Positions 38,648 to 47,245 of a DNA stretch of 64,000 nucleotides are shown piece by piece. Both the position numbers and the translations under genes were made by a program. The notes below the pieces were generated by a model. The model did no database searches. It saw nothing but the letters and a program-made list of their open reading frames with translations, and was not told the DNA's origin. Within the stretch, counting starts at the first letter, position 1; each line of letters starts with the position of its first letter. The DNA is taken from contig NZ_CP041636.1 in assembly GCF_007197755.1 (NCBI RefSeq), positions 2,516,001-2,580,000 of the forward strand, given 5' to 3'. This DNA comes from Ferrovibrio terrae (GTDB taxonomy: Bacteria > Pseudomonadota > Alphaproteobacteria > Ferrovibrionales > Ferrovibrionaceae).

Positions 38648-38812
38648 TTATGGGCGCTGATCAAGGTTCACTCTCAGTCAAGTCGGCGAGTTTTTCCTTG
38701 CATCTTGATGCCGTTTCGCCAAAGTCCGGGAAAAGCTGTTGGATCAGTGGACTCATGTGCGAATAACGAACCTGAGACAAGAAAACACAAGAACACAATC
38801 GGAGGAAAACAA

Positions 38813-39985
38813 ATGAATCGCAGACATCTTCTCATCGCCGCCACCGCCGGCCTTGGCCTGCTCACCGCGACCGGTGCCTATGCCCAGCAGACCGTCAAGA
38901 TCGGTCTGATCCTGCCCATGAGCGGGCCGTTCGCCTCGACCGGTCGCCAGATCGAAGGCATGGCGAAGCTCTACATGGCGCAGAACGGCAACATGGTTGC
39001 CGGCAAGAAGATCGAACTGATCGTCAAGGACGATACCGGCACTGCCGACGTCACCAAGCGCATCGCGCAAGAGCTGGTGGTGAACGAGAAGGTCAGTGTG
39101 CTGGCCGGCTTCGGTCTCACCCCGCTGGCACTCGCCACCGCGCCAATCGCGACGCAGGCCAAGGTGCCGACCATCGTGATGGCGGCCGCCACCTCGATCA
39201 TCACCGAACAGTCGCCCTATATCGTGCGCACCGGCTTCACCCTGCCGCAGGTCACCGCGCCGTTGGCGGAATGGGCACCGAAGAACGGCATCAAGAAGGT
39301 GGTCACGCTGGTGTCGGATTACGGCCCGGGTCATGACGCCGAGAAGGCCTTCAAGGAAACCTTCACCAAGGGCGGTGGCCAGGTGCTGGCTGAACTGCGC
39401 GTGCCGATGGCCAATCCGGAATTCGCGCCTTTCCTGCAGCGCGCCCGCGATGCCAAGCCCGATGCGCTGTTCGTCTTCGTGCCGTCGGGCGTCGGCTCGG
39501 CCGTGATGAAGCAGTTCGCCGAACGCGAGCTGGCCAAGGACGGCATCCGGCTGATTGTCACCGGTGACGTGCTGGACGACGATATCCTGAACGGCATGGG
39601 CGATACGGCGCTCGGCGTGGTGTCATCGCACCATTATTCGGCAGCGCATAACTCGCCGGAGAACAAGGCGCTGGTCGAGGCCTTCAAGAAGTCGAACAAC
39701 ATGCGTCCGAACTTCCACGGCGTCGGCGGCTACGACGGCATGCACCTGATCTACCAGGCGCTGAAAAAGACCAATGGCGATGCCGACGGCACCAAGCTGC
39801 TGGAAGCCATGAAGGGCCAGAGCTGGACCAGCCCGCGCGGCCCGGTCTCGATCGATCCGGAAACCCGCGACATCGTGCAGAACGTTTTCATCCGCAAGGT
39901 CGAGAAGGTGAATGGCGAGCTGTATAACGTCGAATTCGCCACCATCGAGAAGGTGAAGGATCCGGTGAAGGCGGCCAAGAAATAG
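38813..39985 (+). CDS. ABC transporter substrate-binding protein, Liv type (cluster 2)
   Basis: A 390-residue periplasmic binding protein with a signal peptide (MNRRHLLIAATAGLGLL, cleaved after AYAQ). The mature part opens VKIGLILPMSGPFASTGRQ and has the ligand-hinge segments typical of the LivK family (VLAGFGLTPLALATAP, VTLVSDYGPGHD). A perfect GGAGG lies 8 bp before the ATG. Placed right after vanB and followed by four transporter genes and a MetE-like gene, it may import methoxylated aromatic acids; the ligand is not shown by the sequence. Confidence 0.9.
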   Translation: MNRRHLLIAATAGLGLLTATGAYAQQTVKIGLILPMSGPFASTGRQIEGMAKLYMAQNGNMVAGKKIELIVKDDTGTADVTKRIAQELVVNEKVSVLAGFGLTPLALATAPIATQAKVPTIVMAAATSIITEQSPYIVRTGFTLPQVTAPLAEWAPKNGIKKVVTLVSDYGPGHDAEKAFKETFTKGGGQVLAELRVPMANPEFAPFLQRARDAKPDALFVFVPSGVGSAVMKQFAERELAKDGIRLIVTGDVLDDDILNGMGDTALGVVSSHHYSAAHNSPENKALVEAFKKSNNMRPNFHGVGGYDGMHLIYQALKKTNGDADGTKLLEAMKGQSWTSPRGPVSIDPETRDIVQNVFIRKVEKVNGELYNVEFATIEKVKDPVKAAKK

Positions 39986-40007
39986 ACCGCATCCTCCAGT
40001 CGTTTCG

Positions 40008-40036
40008 CGGCCGGCGGCATCACCGCCGGCCGTTTC
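40008..40036 (+). terminator. Terminator-like hairpin between binding protein and permease genes (cluster 2)
   Basis: CGGCCGGCGG (40008-40017) pairs perfectly with CCGCCGGCCG (40023-40032) around a 5-nt loop, followed by TTTCTC. It occupies the same place in cluster 2 as the stronger hairpin in cluster 1 and likely lowers expression of the membrane genes relative to the binding protein. Confidence 0.6.
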
Positions 40037-40052
40037 TCACTCAGAGAGTCCC

Positions 40053-40913
40053 GTGCTGACCATCCTGTTCGACGGTTTTGCCTATGGCATGATTCTGTTC
40101 GTGCTGGCCTGCGGCCTGTCGGTCACGCTCGGCCTGATGAACTTCATCAATCTTGCCCATGGCGCCTTCGCCATGGCCGGCGGCTATCTCACCGTCGTCC
40201 TGATGAACCGCTTCGGCGTGTCCTTCTTCCTCTGCATTCCGGCCGGGTTTCTCGTCTCGGCCGCGCTCGGCATCCTGCTGGAACGCACGCTCTATGTCCG
40301 GCTTTACGCCAGGAGCCATCTTGACCAGGTGCTGTTCTCGATCGGTCTGGTTTTCATGGCGGTGTCTGGCATCGATTATTTCATGGGTGCACAGCAGCAG
40401 CTCATCACCCTGCCGCCGTCGCTGCAGGGCCGCGTCAACCTGTTCGGCATCCAGGTCGGCGTCTATCGCCTGTTCGTGATCGCGATCTGCCTGGTGCTCG
40501 CCCTCGCGCTGCAACTGGTGCTGACCCGCACGCGGTTTGGCAGCCAGCTGCGCGCCGCCGTGGATGACGCGCGCGTCGCCCGCGGCCTTGGCATCAATGT
40601 CAGCCTGATCTTTACCTTCACCTTTGCGTTTGGGTCTGGCCTGGCTGGTCTGGGCGGTGTGCTGGGCGCGGAAATCCTAGGCATGGACCCCACGTTCCCG
40701 CTCAAGTTCATGATCTATTTCCTGGTGGTGATCAGTGTCGGCGGCACCACCACGCTCACCGGACCGCTGCTCGCCTCGATCCTGCTCGGCATCGCCGACG
40801 TAGCTGGCAAGTACTATGTGCCCACCGTGGGCAGCTTCATCATCTACACCATCATGGTCGTCGTGCTGATCCTGCGTCCGCAGGGTCTGTTCGGCCGCGC
40901 CACGACGCGCTGA
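40053..40913 (+). CDS. Branched-chain-type ABC transporter permease, LivH type (cluster 2)
   Basis: A 286-residue permease starting at GTG. The LivH motif GLMNFINLAHGAFAMAGGYL is present, and the C-terminal SVGGTTTLTGPLLASILLG matches the usual coupling region. About eight membrane helices are expected. It is followed after 9 bp by the LivM-type gene. Confidence 0.93.
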   Translation: MLTILFDGFAYGMILFVLACGLSVTLGLMNFINLAHGAFAMAGGYLTVVLMNRFGVSFFLCIPAGFLVSAALGILLERTLYVRLYARSHLDQVLFSIGLVFMAVSGIDYFMGAQQQLITLPPSLQGRVNLFGIQVGVYRLFVIAICLVLALALQLVLTRTRFGSQLRAAVDDARVARGLGINVSLIFTFTFAFGSGLAGLGGVLGAEILGMDPTFPLKFMIYFLVVISVGGTTTLTGPLLASILLGIADVAGKYYVPTVGSFIIYTIMVVVLILRPQGLFGRATTR

Positions 40914-40922
40914 GGCCGACGG

Positions 40923-41948
40923 ATGTCCTTGCTCTCGTCTTATTTCAGGCCTGACACCGCCACGGCGACCGGCACATTGCTGGCGCCAGCGCGCTGGAGG
41001 CCGCTCGAAATCCTGTTCTGGCTGGTGGCAGCCTCGCTGCTCTGGCTCGCGCCCAGCAAGGTGCTGCTGCTGAACGAGATCGCCATTCTGGCGCTGTTCG
41101 TGCTCTCGCTCGATCTCATTCTCGGCTATGCCGGTATTGTTTCTCTTGGTCATGGCGCCTTTCTCGGCCTTGGCGCCTATGTCGCCGGCCTGCTGGGCAA
41201 GCATGGCTTCACCGATCCGATTGCCGGTCTGCTGGTCGCGGGCGCTGTTTCGGGTCTGCTCGGCTTTGTCACCAGCTTCCTGCTGCTGCGCGGCTCGGAT
41301 CTTACCAAGCTGATGGTGACGCTGGGCGTGGCGCTGATCCTGCGCGAACTGGCCAACAAGTTCAGCAACATCACCGGCGGCGCCGACGGCCTGACCGGCG
41401 TGGTGATCGGCCCGGTGCTCGGCCTGTTCGAATTCGACATCTTTGGCAAGACCGCCTACGCCTACAGCCTCGCCGTGCTGTTCGTGCTGTTCTATGTCGC
41501 GCGGCGTCTGGTCAATTCGCCCTATGGGCTGCTGCTGCGTGCCATCAAGGGCAACTCTTTACGCACCGGCGCGATGGGCGTGCCGACCAACCGGCGTCTG
41601 GTGCAGATCTACACGATTGCCGCGATCTATGCCGGCATTGCCGGTGCGCTGCTGGCACAGACTTCGCAGTTCGTCTCGCTCGACGTGCTGGATTTCCACC
41701 GTTCGGCCGACGCCCTGCTGATCCTGGTACTGGGCGGCAGCGGCCATCTCTGGGGCGCCGTGATCGGCTCGATCGCCTTCAAGTTCATGTACGACTATCT
41801 GGCCGCCATCACGCCGCAATACTGGCAGTTCTGGCTCGGCCTCGTGCTGGTGCTGATCGTGCTGTTCGGCAAGGGCGGCATTCTCGGCTTCGTGCAGGTG
41901 GCGCGCGACTGGCTGGCGCATCGCCTGAAGCAGGGCGGCGTGCCATGA
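40923..41948 (+). CDS. Branched-chain-type ABC transporter permease, LivM type (cluster 2)
   Basis: A 341-residue permease. LivM features include LDLILGYAGIVSLGHGAFLG and the cytoplasmic loop LLRAIKGNSLRTGAMGVPTN. It has a longer N-terminal cytoplasmic segment (~35 residues) than its cluster 1 counterpart. It overlaps the ATPase gene by 4 bp. Confidence 0.93.
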   Translation: MSLLSSYFRPDTATATGTLLAPARWRPLEILFWLVAASLLWLAPSKVLLLNEIAILALFVLSLDLILGYAGIVSLGHGAFLGLGAYVAGLLGKHGFTDPIAGLLVAGAVSGLLGFVTSFLLLRGSDLTKLMVTLGVALILRELANKFSNITGGADGLTGVVIGPVLGLFEFDIFGKTAYAYSLAVLFVLFYVARRLVNSPYGLLLRAIKGNSLRTGAMGVPTNRRLVQIYTIAAIYAGIAGALLAQTSQFVSLDVLDFHRSADALLILVLGGSGHLWGAVIGSIAFKFMYDYLAAITPQYWQFWLGLVLVLIVLFGKGGILGFVQVARDWLAHRLKQGGVP

Positions 41949-42703
41949 CCGCTGCCGTTCTGGAAACGCAGAATCTAAGCAAGGCCTTCGGTGGCCTCGT
42001 TGCGACCAATGATGTCAGCTTCAAACTGCCGGCCGGCGCGCGCCATGCCCTGATCGGGCCCAATGGCGCCGGCAAGACCACATTGGTCAACCTGCTGACC
42101 GGCGTGCTGCAGCCAACCTCAGGCCGCATCCTGCTCAAGGGCGAGGACATCACGAGCCTGCCGTCGCACCAGCGCGTGAAACGCGGCCTGGCGCGTACCT
42201 TCCAGATCAACCAGCTGTTCGCCGAGCTGACGCCGCTGCAGCATATCGTGCTGGCGATCTCGGAACGGGAAGGCGCCGCCACCGGCTGGTGGCGCCCGGT
42301 CGGCAGCCGCAGCGATATCGTCGATGAGGCCGAAGCCCTGCTGCGGCAGCTCACCCTGACCGATGTGCGCGACCAGCGCACCGAAACCATCGCCTATGGC
42401 AAGCAGCGCCTGCTGGAAATCGCCGTCGCGCTGGCGGCCAGACCGGCCGTGCTGCTGCTGGATGAGCCCGCCGCCGGCGTGCCGGAAACCGAGCGCCACC
42501 AGATCCTAGATGTGATCGCGGCGCTGCCTGACTCGGTCACACTGCTGCTGATCGAGCATGACATGCAGCTGGTCTTCCGCTTCGCCAAAACCATTTCCGT
42601 GCTGGTCAACGGCGGACTTTTCATGGAGGGACCTGCTGCCGAGATCGCGCGCGACGAGCGGGTGAAGAAGGTCTATCTCGGTGAGGAGGTGGTCAATGTC
42701 TGA
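41945..42703 (+). CDS. ABC transporter ATPase, LivG type (cluster 2)
   Basis: A 252-residue ATPase with Walker A GPNGAGKT, signature region IAYGKQRLLEIAVAL, Walker B VLLLDEPAAGVP and an H-loop in LLLIEHDMQLVF. The signature keeps the central Gly that the cluster 1 LivG has lost. It overlaps the next gene by 8 bp. Confidence 0.93.
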   Translation: MTAAVLETQNLSKAFGGLVATNDVSFKLPAGARHALIGPNGAGKTTLVNLLTGVLQPTSGRILLKGEDITSLPSHQRVKRGLARTFQINQLFAELTPLQHIVLAISEREGAATGWWRPVGSRSDIVDEAEALLRQLTLTDVRDQRTETIAYGKQRLLEIAVALAARPAVLLLDEPAAGVPETERHQILDVIAALPDSVTLLLIEHDMQLVFRFAKTISVLVNGGLFMEGPAAEIARDERVKKVYLGEEVVNV

Positions 42704-43409
42704 CCTTCTGACCGTGACCGATCTGCGCGCCGGCTATGGCGAGGCCATCGTGCTGGACGGCGTCAGCTTCTCGCTCGCCGCCGGCCAGTCGCTGGCGCTG
42801 CTGGGCCGCAACGGCGCCGGCAAGACCACGCTGATCAACACGCTGGTCGGCGCCACGCGCTATCGCAGCGGCAGGATCGGCCTGAATGGCGCCGATATTA
42901 CCGGTTTCCGCTCTGATCGCCGTGCAGTCGCCGGCATCGGCTGGGTGCCGCAGGAGCGCAATATCTTCAAGTCTCTGACGGTCGAGGAAAACCTCACCGC
43001 CGTGGCCCGCCCCGGTCCCTGGGACGTGGCCCGCGTCTTCGAGATGTTTCCACGTCTGGCCGAGCGCCGCCGCAACATGGGCAACCAGCTGTCGGGCGGC
43101 GAGCAGCAGATGCTGGCGGTCGGCCGTGCGCTGATGCTCAACCCGCGCCTGATGCTGCTGGACGAACCGCTGGAAGGCCTGGCGCCGATCATCGTCGAGG
43201 AACTGCTGGCGGCACTCCGTCGCATCACCCGGGATGAAGGGCTGTCGGCCATCATCGTGGAACAGAATGCCCGCAAGCTGCTGCCGATCACCGATCGCGT
43301 GGTGGTGCTGGAGCGTGGCCGCATCGTGCACGCCGCCGATAGCGCCAGCCTGGTGGAAGACCCGTCGAAAATCGAAGCCTGGCTCGCCGTATCCGACGAC
43401 AGCCATTGA
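42696..43409 (+). CDS. ABC transporter ATPase, LivF type (cluster 2)
   Basis: A 237-residue ATPase. Walker A GRNGAGKT, Q-loop region VPQERNIFKSLTVEENL, signature LSGGEQQM and Walker B LMLLDEPLEGLAP are intact. The ATG at 42696 follows GTGAGGAGG at good spacing. It ends 25 bp before the MetE-like gene, which is probably cotranscribed. Confidence 0.93.
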   Translation: MSDLLTVTDLRAGYGEAIVLDGVSFSLAAGQSLALLGRNGAGKTTLINTLVGATRYRSGRIGLNGADITGFRSDRRAVAGIGWVPQERNIFKSLTVEENLTAVARPGPWDVARVFEMFPRLAERRRNMGNQLSGGEQQMLAVGRALMLNPRLMLLDEPLEGLAPIIVEELLAALRRITRDEGLSAIIVEQNARKLLPITDRVVVLERGRIVHAADSASLVEDPSKIEAWLAVSDDSH

Positions 43410-43434
43410 TCATCAAAGTGAGGGAGTGAAAACC

Positions 43435-44547
43435 ATGCAACGCAAGAAGCCGCCGTTCCGCGCCGACCATGTCGGCAGCCTGCTCCGCCCGCAGGTGCTG
43501 AAAGAAGCCCGCGCCCAGAAGAAGGACGGCAAGATCGATGCAGCCCAACTGAAGGCTGTGGAAGACGAGGCGATCAAGCGCGTGATCAAGCAGCAGGAAG
43601 ATGTCGGCCTGCAGAGCATCACCGACGGCGAATTCCGCCGCTCGTGGTGGCATTTCGACTTCCTCGGCTTCCTCGATGGCGTCGAGTATTACACGCATGC
43701 CGAACAGGGCATCCAGTTCTCCGGTGTGCAGACCCGCGCCGAAGGCGTGAAGGTGAAGGGCAAGATCGGCTATTCCGGTCATCCGATGGTCGACCACTTC
43801 CGGTTTCTGAAGGCGCATACCAGCCGCACGCCGAAGATGACCATCCCGTCGCCCAGTGTGCTGCATTTCCGCAGCGGCCGGAATGCGATCCCGAAGGACA
43901 TCTACCCGAACCTGGATGATTTCTTTAACGATCTCGGCCAGGCCTACAAAAAGGCCGTGCAGGATTTCGCCACTGCCGGCTGCCGCTACCTGCAGCTGGA
44001 CGAGACGAATCTCGCCTATCTCTGCGACCCCGAGCAGCGCGAACTGTCGCGCCAGCGCGGCGATGATCCGGACAGCCTGCCGGAGAAGTATGCGCAGATG
44101 ATCAACACGGCGATCGCCGACCGGCCGGGTGACATGGTGATCTCCATGCATCTCTGCCGCGGCAATTTCCGCTCCACCTTCATTTCCAAGGGCGGCTACG
44201 AGCCGGTCGCCAAGACCTTGCTCGATACCATCAAGGTCGACGGCTACTTCATGGAATACGACAACGAGCGCTCGGGCGGCTTCGAGCCGCTGCGCCATCT
44301 GCCCAAGGGCGACAAGACTGTTATCCTTGGTCTGGTGACGTCCAAGACCGGCCAGCTGGAGTCGAAGGACAATATCAAGCGCCGGCTGGAGCAGGCTGCC
44401 AAATTCGCCGACCTCGACCAGCTCTGCCTCAGTCCGCAATGCGGCTTTGCCTCAACCGAGGAAGGCAACGTGCTGGCCGACGAGGAGCAGTGGGCCAAGC
44501 TGCGCATGATCGTGGAAGTGGCGGAAGAGGTCTGGGGGAAGAACTGA
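43435..44547 (+). CDS. Cobalamin-independent methionine synthase (MetE C-terminal domain) family protein
   Basis: A 370-residue single TIM-barrel protein like the C-terminal half of MetE (YxjG/YxjH type). It opens FRADHVGSLLRPQVL, and the zinc ligands are visible as His/Cys in ISMHLCRGNF and Cys in LSPQCGFAS. MetE moves a methyl group from methyltetrahydrofolate to homocysteine; these short relatives are poorly defined and may use another methyl donor. Position behind the vanillate demethylase and cluster 2 transporter hints at a role in methyl-group handling, which is inference. Confidence 0.85.
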   Translation: MQRKKPPFRADHVGSLLRPQVLKEARAQKKDGKIDAAQLKAVEDEAIKRVIKQQEDVGLQSITDGEFRRSWWHFDFLGFLDGVEYYTHAEQGIQFSGVQTRAEGVKVKGKIGYSGHPMVDHFRFLKAHTSRTPKMTIPSPSVLHFRSGRNAIPKDIYPNLDDFFNDLGQAYKKAVQDFATAGCRYLQLDETNLAYLCDPEQRELSRQRGDDPDSLPEKYAQMINTAIADRPGDMVISMHLCRGNFRSTFISKGGYEPVAKTLLDTIKVDGYFMEYDNERSGGFEPLRHLPKGDKTVILGLVTSKTGQLESKDNIKRRLEQAAKFADLDQLCLSPQCGFASTEEGNVLADEEQWAKLRMIVEVAEEVWGKN

Positions 44548-44564
44548 CCGGCCGCCTGTCTCCT

Positions 44565-44594
44565 CAAGTAACAACCGTTCAAGTAACAATCGTC
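44565..44594. repeat. 15-bp tandem repeat, two copies
   Basis: CAAGTAACAACCGTT (44565-44579) is followed directly by CAAGTAACAATCGTC (44580-44594). The second copy runs into the palindromic repeat that begins at 44591. Confidence 0.75.
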
Positions 44595-44692
44595 ATCCCC
44601 GGGCTTGTCCCGGGGATCCATTTCCCTCTCGGCTTGGTCATGACCTGACCGAACCGGCGGATGGACCCTCGGGGCAAGCCCGAGGGTGACGG
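44591..44692. repeat. REP-like composite palindromic repeat, copies A and B
   Basis: Copy A (44591-44621) starts CGTCATCCCCGGGCTTGTCC and is itself palindromic. Copy B (44661-44692) is a near-identical inverted copy. A third member lies at 62583-62612. Inverted pairs in intergenic DNA are typical of REP/BIME elements; they may also end transcription of the MetE-like gene. Confidence 0.8.
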
Positions 44693-44771
44693 CTCGAGTT
44701 TGAAAATCTCGTCATTGTGACGATGCCGGCCGCCGGTTTCTGGCGTAAACTTCGCATAACCGGAGCCCGCC

Positions 44772-45611
44772 ATGATTCGACCTACCCTGTTCCTCGCCGC
44801 TATCCTGCTTGCTGCCCCTGTGCAGGCCCAGCCGGCGCCCGCTGACGTGCTGCCGCTGATCGACGCCCACCTGCATTACAGTCACGACGCCTGGGACTAT
44901 CTGCCGACCGCTGACGCCATCGCGATCCTGCGCAAGAGCAACCTGCGCAAGGTGCTGGTCTCCAGCTCGAGCGACGACGGCACCCAGAAGCTGTATGAGG
45001 CAGCGCCTGATCTCATCGTGCCCGAGCTTCGACCCTATCGCCGGCGCGGCGAGCTGAGCAGCTGGGTGCGCGACGACAGCATCATCACGCATCTGGAGGC
45101 CCGGCTGGCGAAATACCGTTATGTCGGGATCGGCGAATTCCATCTCTATGGCGCCGATGCGGATCTGCCTGTGCCCAAACGCATGGTGGCGCTGGCCAAA
45201 CAGCACAAGCTGTTCCTGCATGCCCATAGCGACGCCGCCGCCGTGCAGCGCCTGTTCGTGCACGACCCCGATGCCATCGTGCTCTGGGCGCATTCCGGCT
45301 TCGACCGGCCCGATGCGGTGCGCGACATGCTGAAGCGCTATCCCAATCTCTGGGCCGATCTCGCCTTCCGCAGCGATCATGCCTCCGACGGGAGGGTCGA
45401 ATCAGAATGGCGCAAGCTGTTCGAGGAATTCCCCGACCGCTTCATGGTCGGCACAGACACCTTCACGCCCGAGCGTTGGCACTATATCGAAGAGCATGCG
45501 AAATGGTCGCGCGCCTGGCTCGCCAGCCTGCCGCGTCCGCTCGCCGAAAAGATTGCCTACAGGAATGCCGAGGCGCTATTCGCGCGCACCAGCTACAAGG
45601 TGGATCGTTGA
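44772..45611 (+). CDS. Exported amidohydrolase family protein (TIM-barrel metal hydrolase)
   Basis: A 279-residue protein with a signal peptide (ending APVQAQ). The barrel begins with the metal motif LIDAHLHYSHD; later candidate ligands are Glu in IGIGEFHLYG, His in LFLHAHSDA, His in VLWAHSGFD and Asp in MVGTDTF. The pattern matches amidohydrolase_2/TatD-like enzymes, but these are seldom periplasmic. It heads a three-gene operon with 4-bp overlaps encoding a YtkA-like protein and a di-haem peroxidase. The substrate is unknown. Confidence 0.82.
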   Translation: MIRPTLFLAAILLAAPVQAQPAPADVLPLIDAHLHYSHDAWDYLPTADAIAILRKSNLRKVLVSSSSDDGTQKLYEAAPDLIVPELRPYRRRGELSSWVRDDSIITHLEARLAKYRYVGIGEFHLYGADADLPVPKRMVALAKQHKLFLHAHSDAAAVQRLFVHDPDAIVLWAHSGFDRPDAVRDMLKRYPNLWADLAFRSDHASDGRVESEWRKLFEEFPDRFMVGTDTFTPERWHYIEEHAKWSRAWLASLPRPLAEKIAYRNAEALFARTSYKVDR

Positions 45612-46018
45612 GTCTGAGGCTACGCGTCTCTTTCGCGACAGCCGCGATCTTCCTTGCGGCGGCACCTGCCATGGCCTGCACGGATCTGCCGGCCCATGCG
45701 CGGCAGGTGCAGGGTTCACATTTCCGCCTCGTCGTGATGCCTGAGCCCGCGCCGGTCCCGCTGAGCGCGCCGTTCGCCCTGGAGATCCGGCTCTGCGATG
45801 CCCGGATGGCTGAACTCTCGCGGCTCACGGCCGTCGATGCCTGGATGCCGGCGCATCGTCACGGCATGAACTACAAGGCCACCCTGACCAAACGCGACTG
45901 GGGCCATTATCGCGCCGAGGGGCTGCTGCTGCATATGTCGGGCGAGTGGGAATTCGTCTTCGACTTTGCCGGCTCCGACAAGCCCGAACGGCTGACCTTC
46001 CGCATCGACGCACAATGA
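45608..46018 (+). CDS. YtkA/FixH-like exported protein
   Basis: A 136-residue protein starting at TTG, which overlaps the upstream TGA (TTGA); the resulting N-terminus (MSLRLRVSFATAAIFLA) is a good signal peptide ending APAMA. The mature part is a small beta-sandwich with DAWMPAHRHGMNYKA, the HxHGM motif typical of YtkA-like proteins, which are suspected of metal binding, and a last strand GEWEFVFDF. It is translationally coupled to both neighbours and probably works with the di-haem protein that follows. Confidence 0.75.
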   Translation: MSLRLRVSFATAAIFLAAAPAMACTDLPAHARQVQGSHFRLVVMPEPAPVPLSAPFALEIRLCDARMAELSRLTAVDAWMPAHRHGMNYKATLTKRDWGHYRAEGLLLHMSGEWEFVFDFAGSDKPERLTFRIDAQ

Positions 46019-47232
46019 AGGTGCTGGCTGCCGCCGGATTGCTGCTGCTGGCCTCCGCTGCGGCCCAATCTGATTCAGCTTGGGCGGTCGATTTTGATCA
46101 GACGCAGACCCGCCGCATTCTCCGCCATGGTCCCTGGCCGCCGGCAGAGGCGACAGATCGCACCAACCGTTTCTCCGGCAACGCAGACGCCATCCGCCTC
46201 GGCGCGATGCTGTTCGGCGAGCCGCGGCTGTCAGGCAATGCCGCGATCAGCTGCCAGACCTGCCACCGGCCGGAGCGCGGCTGGAGCGAAGCGAAATCAC
46301 GCAGCGAGGGCCTGCGGCGGCAGGACCGCAATGCGCCAGGCCTGCTGAATGTCCGGCTGCAACGCTGGTTCGGCTGGGATGGCGCAAATGACAGCCTCTG
46401 GGCCGATGGCATCCGCCCGATTGTGAATGCCACAGAGATGGGGGGCTCGGCGGCGAAGACGGCGAAACTGCTAAGTGAGGATGCGCCGCTGGCCTGCCTC
46501 GCGCGCCGCGTCGAGCCGGGGTATGCCGCGATGGACGACGAGGCCGCGCTGGTGCTGGCAGCCAAGGCGCTGGCCGCTTTCCAGGAAACGCTGAGCTCGC
46601 CGCGCACAGCCTTCGATGATTTCCGTGACGCGCTGGCCGCGAATGACGGGGCAGGGATGGCGCGTTATCCGGCATCGGCACAGCGCGGCCTGGCGCTGTT
46701 CACCGGGCGCGGCCAGTGCGGCACCTGCCATACCGGCGCGAATTTCAGCAATGGCGAGTTCCACGACACCGGACTGGTTTTCTTCCTCAATGACCCGGAC
46801 CGCAAGCCCGGTACGCCACGTCGCGTCGATCCCGGCCGCCATGGCGGCATCGCGCATCTCAAGGCCAATCCCTTCAACCTGCTCGGCCGCTACAACGACG
46901 ACCCGGGCGGCATGGCCAGCATTCCCGTGCGTCACGTGGCGCAGCAGCATCGTAACTGGGGTGAGTTCAAGGTGCCGAGCTTGCGCAGCCTGCCGGCCAC
47001 CGCGCCCTACATGCACGATGGCAGCAAGCCGGGCCTGCGCGACGTGATCCTGCATTATTCCGATCTGGATGAAGACCGCCTGCATTCCGACGGCGAGGCG
47101 ATCCTGAAGCCGCTGCATCTGACAGAGGCCGAGATCGCCGATCTGCAGGCATTTCTGGAATCGCTCAGCGCCTCCGACGATACGGCGACACGCTACGACA
47201 GTCTGCGCCGCGAAGCGGCAAGCTGTCGCTAA
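46015..47232 (+). CDS. Di-haem cytochrome c peroxidase/MauG family protein
   Basis: A 405-residue exported protein with a signal peptide (about residues 1-24, ending SAWA). Two haem c sites are CQTCH (80-84) and CGTCH (235-239). Other family segments are RLGAMLFGEPRLSGN and KVPSLRSLPATAPYMHDGS. Such proteins reduce peroxide or, as MauG, oxidise protein residues; the coupling to a YtkA-like protein and an amidohydrolase suggests a specialised periplasmic modification role rather than simple peroxide defence. Confidence 0.9.
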   Translation: MKVLAAAGLLLLASAAAQSDSAWAVDFDQTQTRRILRHGPWPPAEATDRTNRFSGNADAIRLGAMLFGEPRLSGNAAISCQTCHRPERGWSEAKSRSEGLRRQDRNAPGLLNVRLQRWFGWDGANDSLWADGIRPIVNATEMGGSAAKTAKLLSEDAPLACLARRVEPGYAAMDDEAALVLAAKALAAFQETLSSPRTAFDDFRDALAANDGAGMARYPASAQRGLALFTGRGQCGTCHTGANFSNGEFHDTGLVFFLNDPDRKPGTPRRVDPGRHGGIAHLKANPFNLLGRYNDDPGGMASIPVRHVAQQHRNWGEFKVPSLRSLPATAPYMHDGSKPGLRDVILHYSDLDEDRLHSDGEAILKPLHLTEAEIADLQAFLESLSASDDTATRYDSLRREAASCR

Positions 47233-47245
47233 ACCCAGGCTTTAA

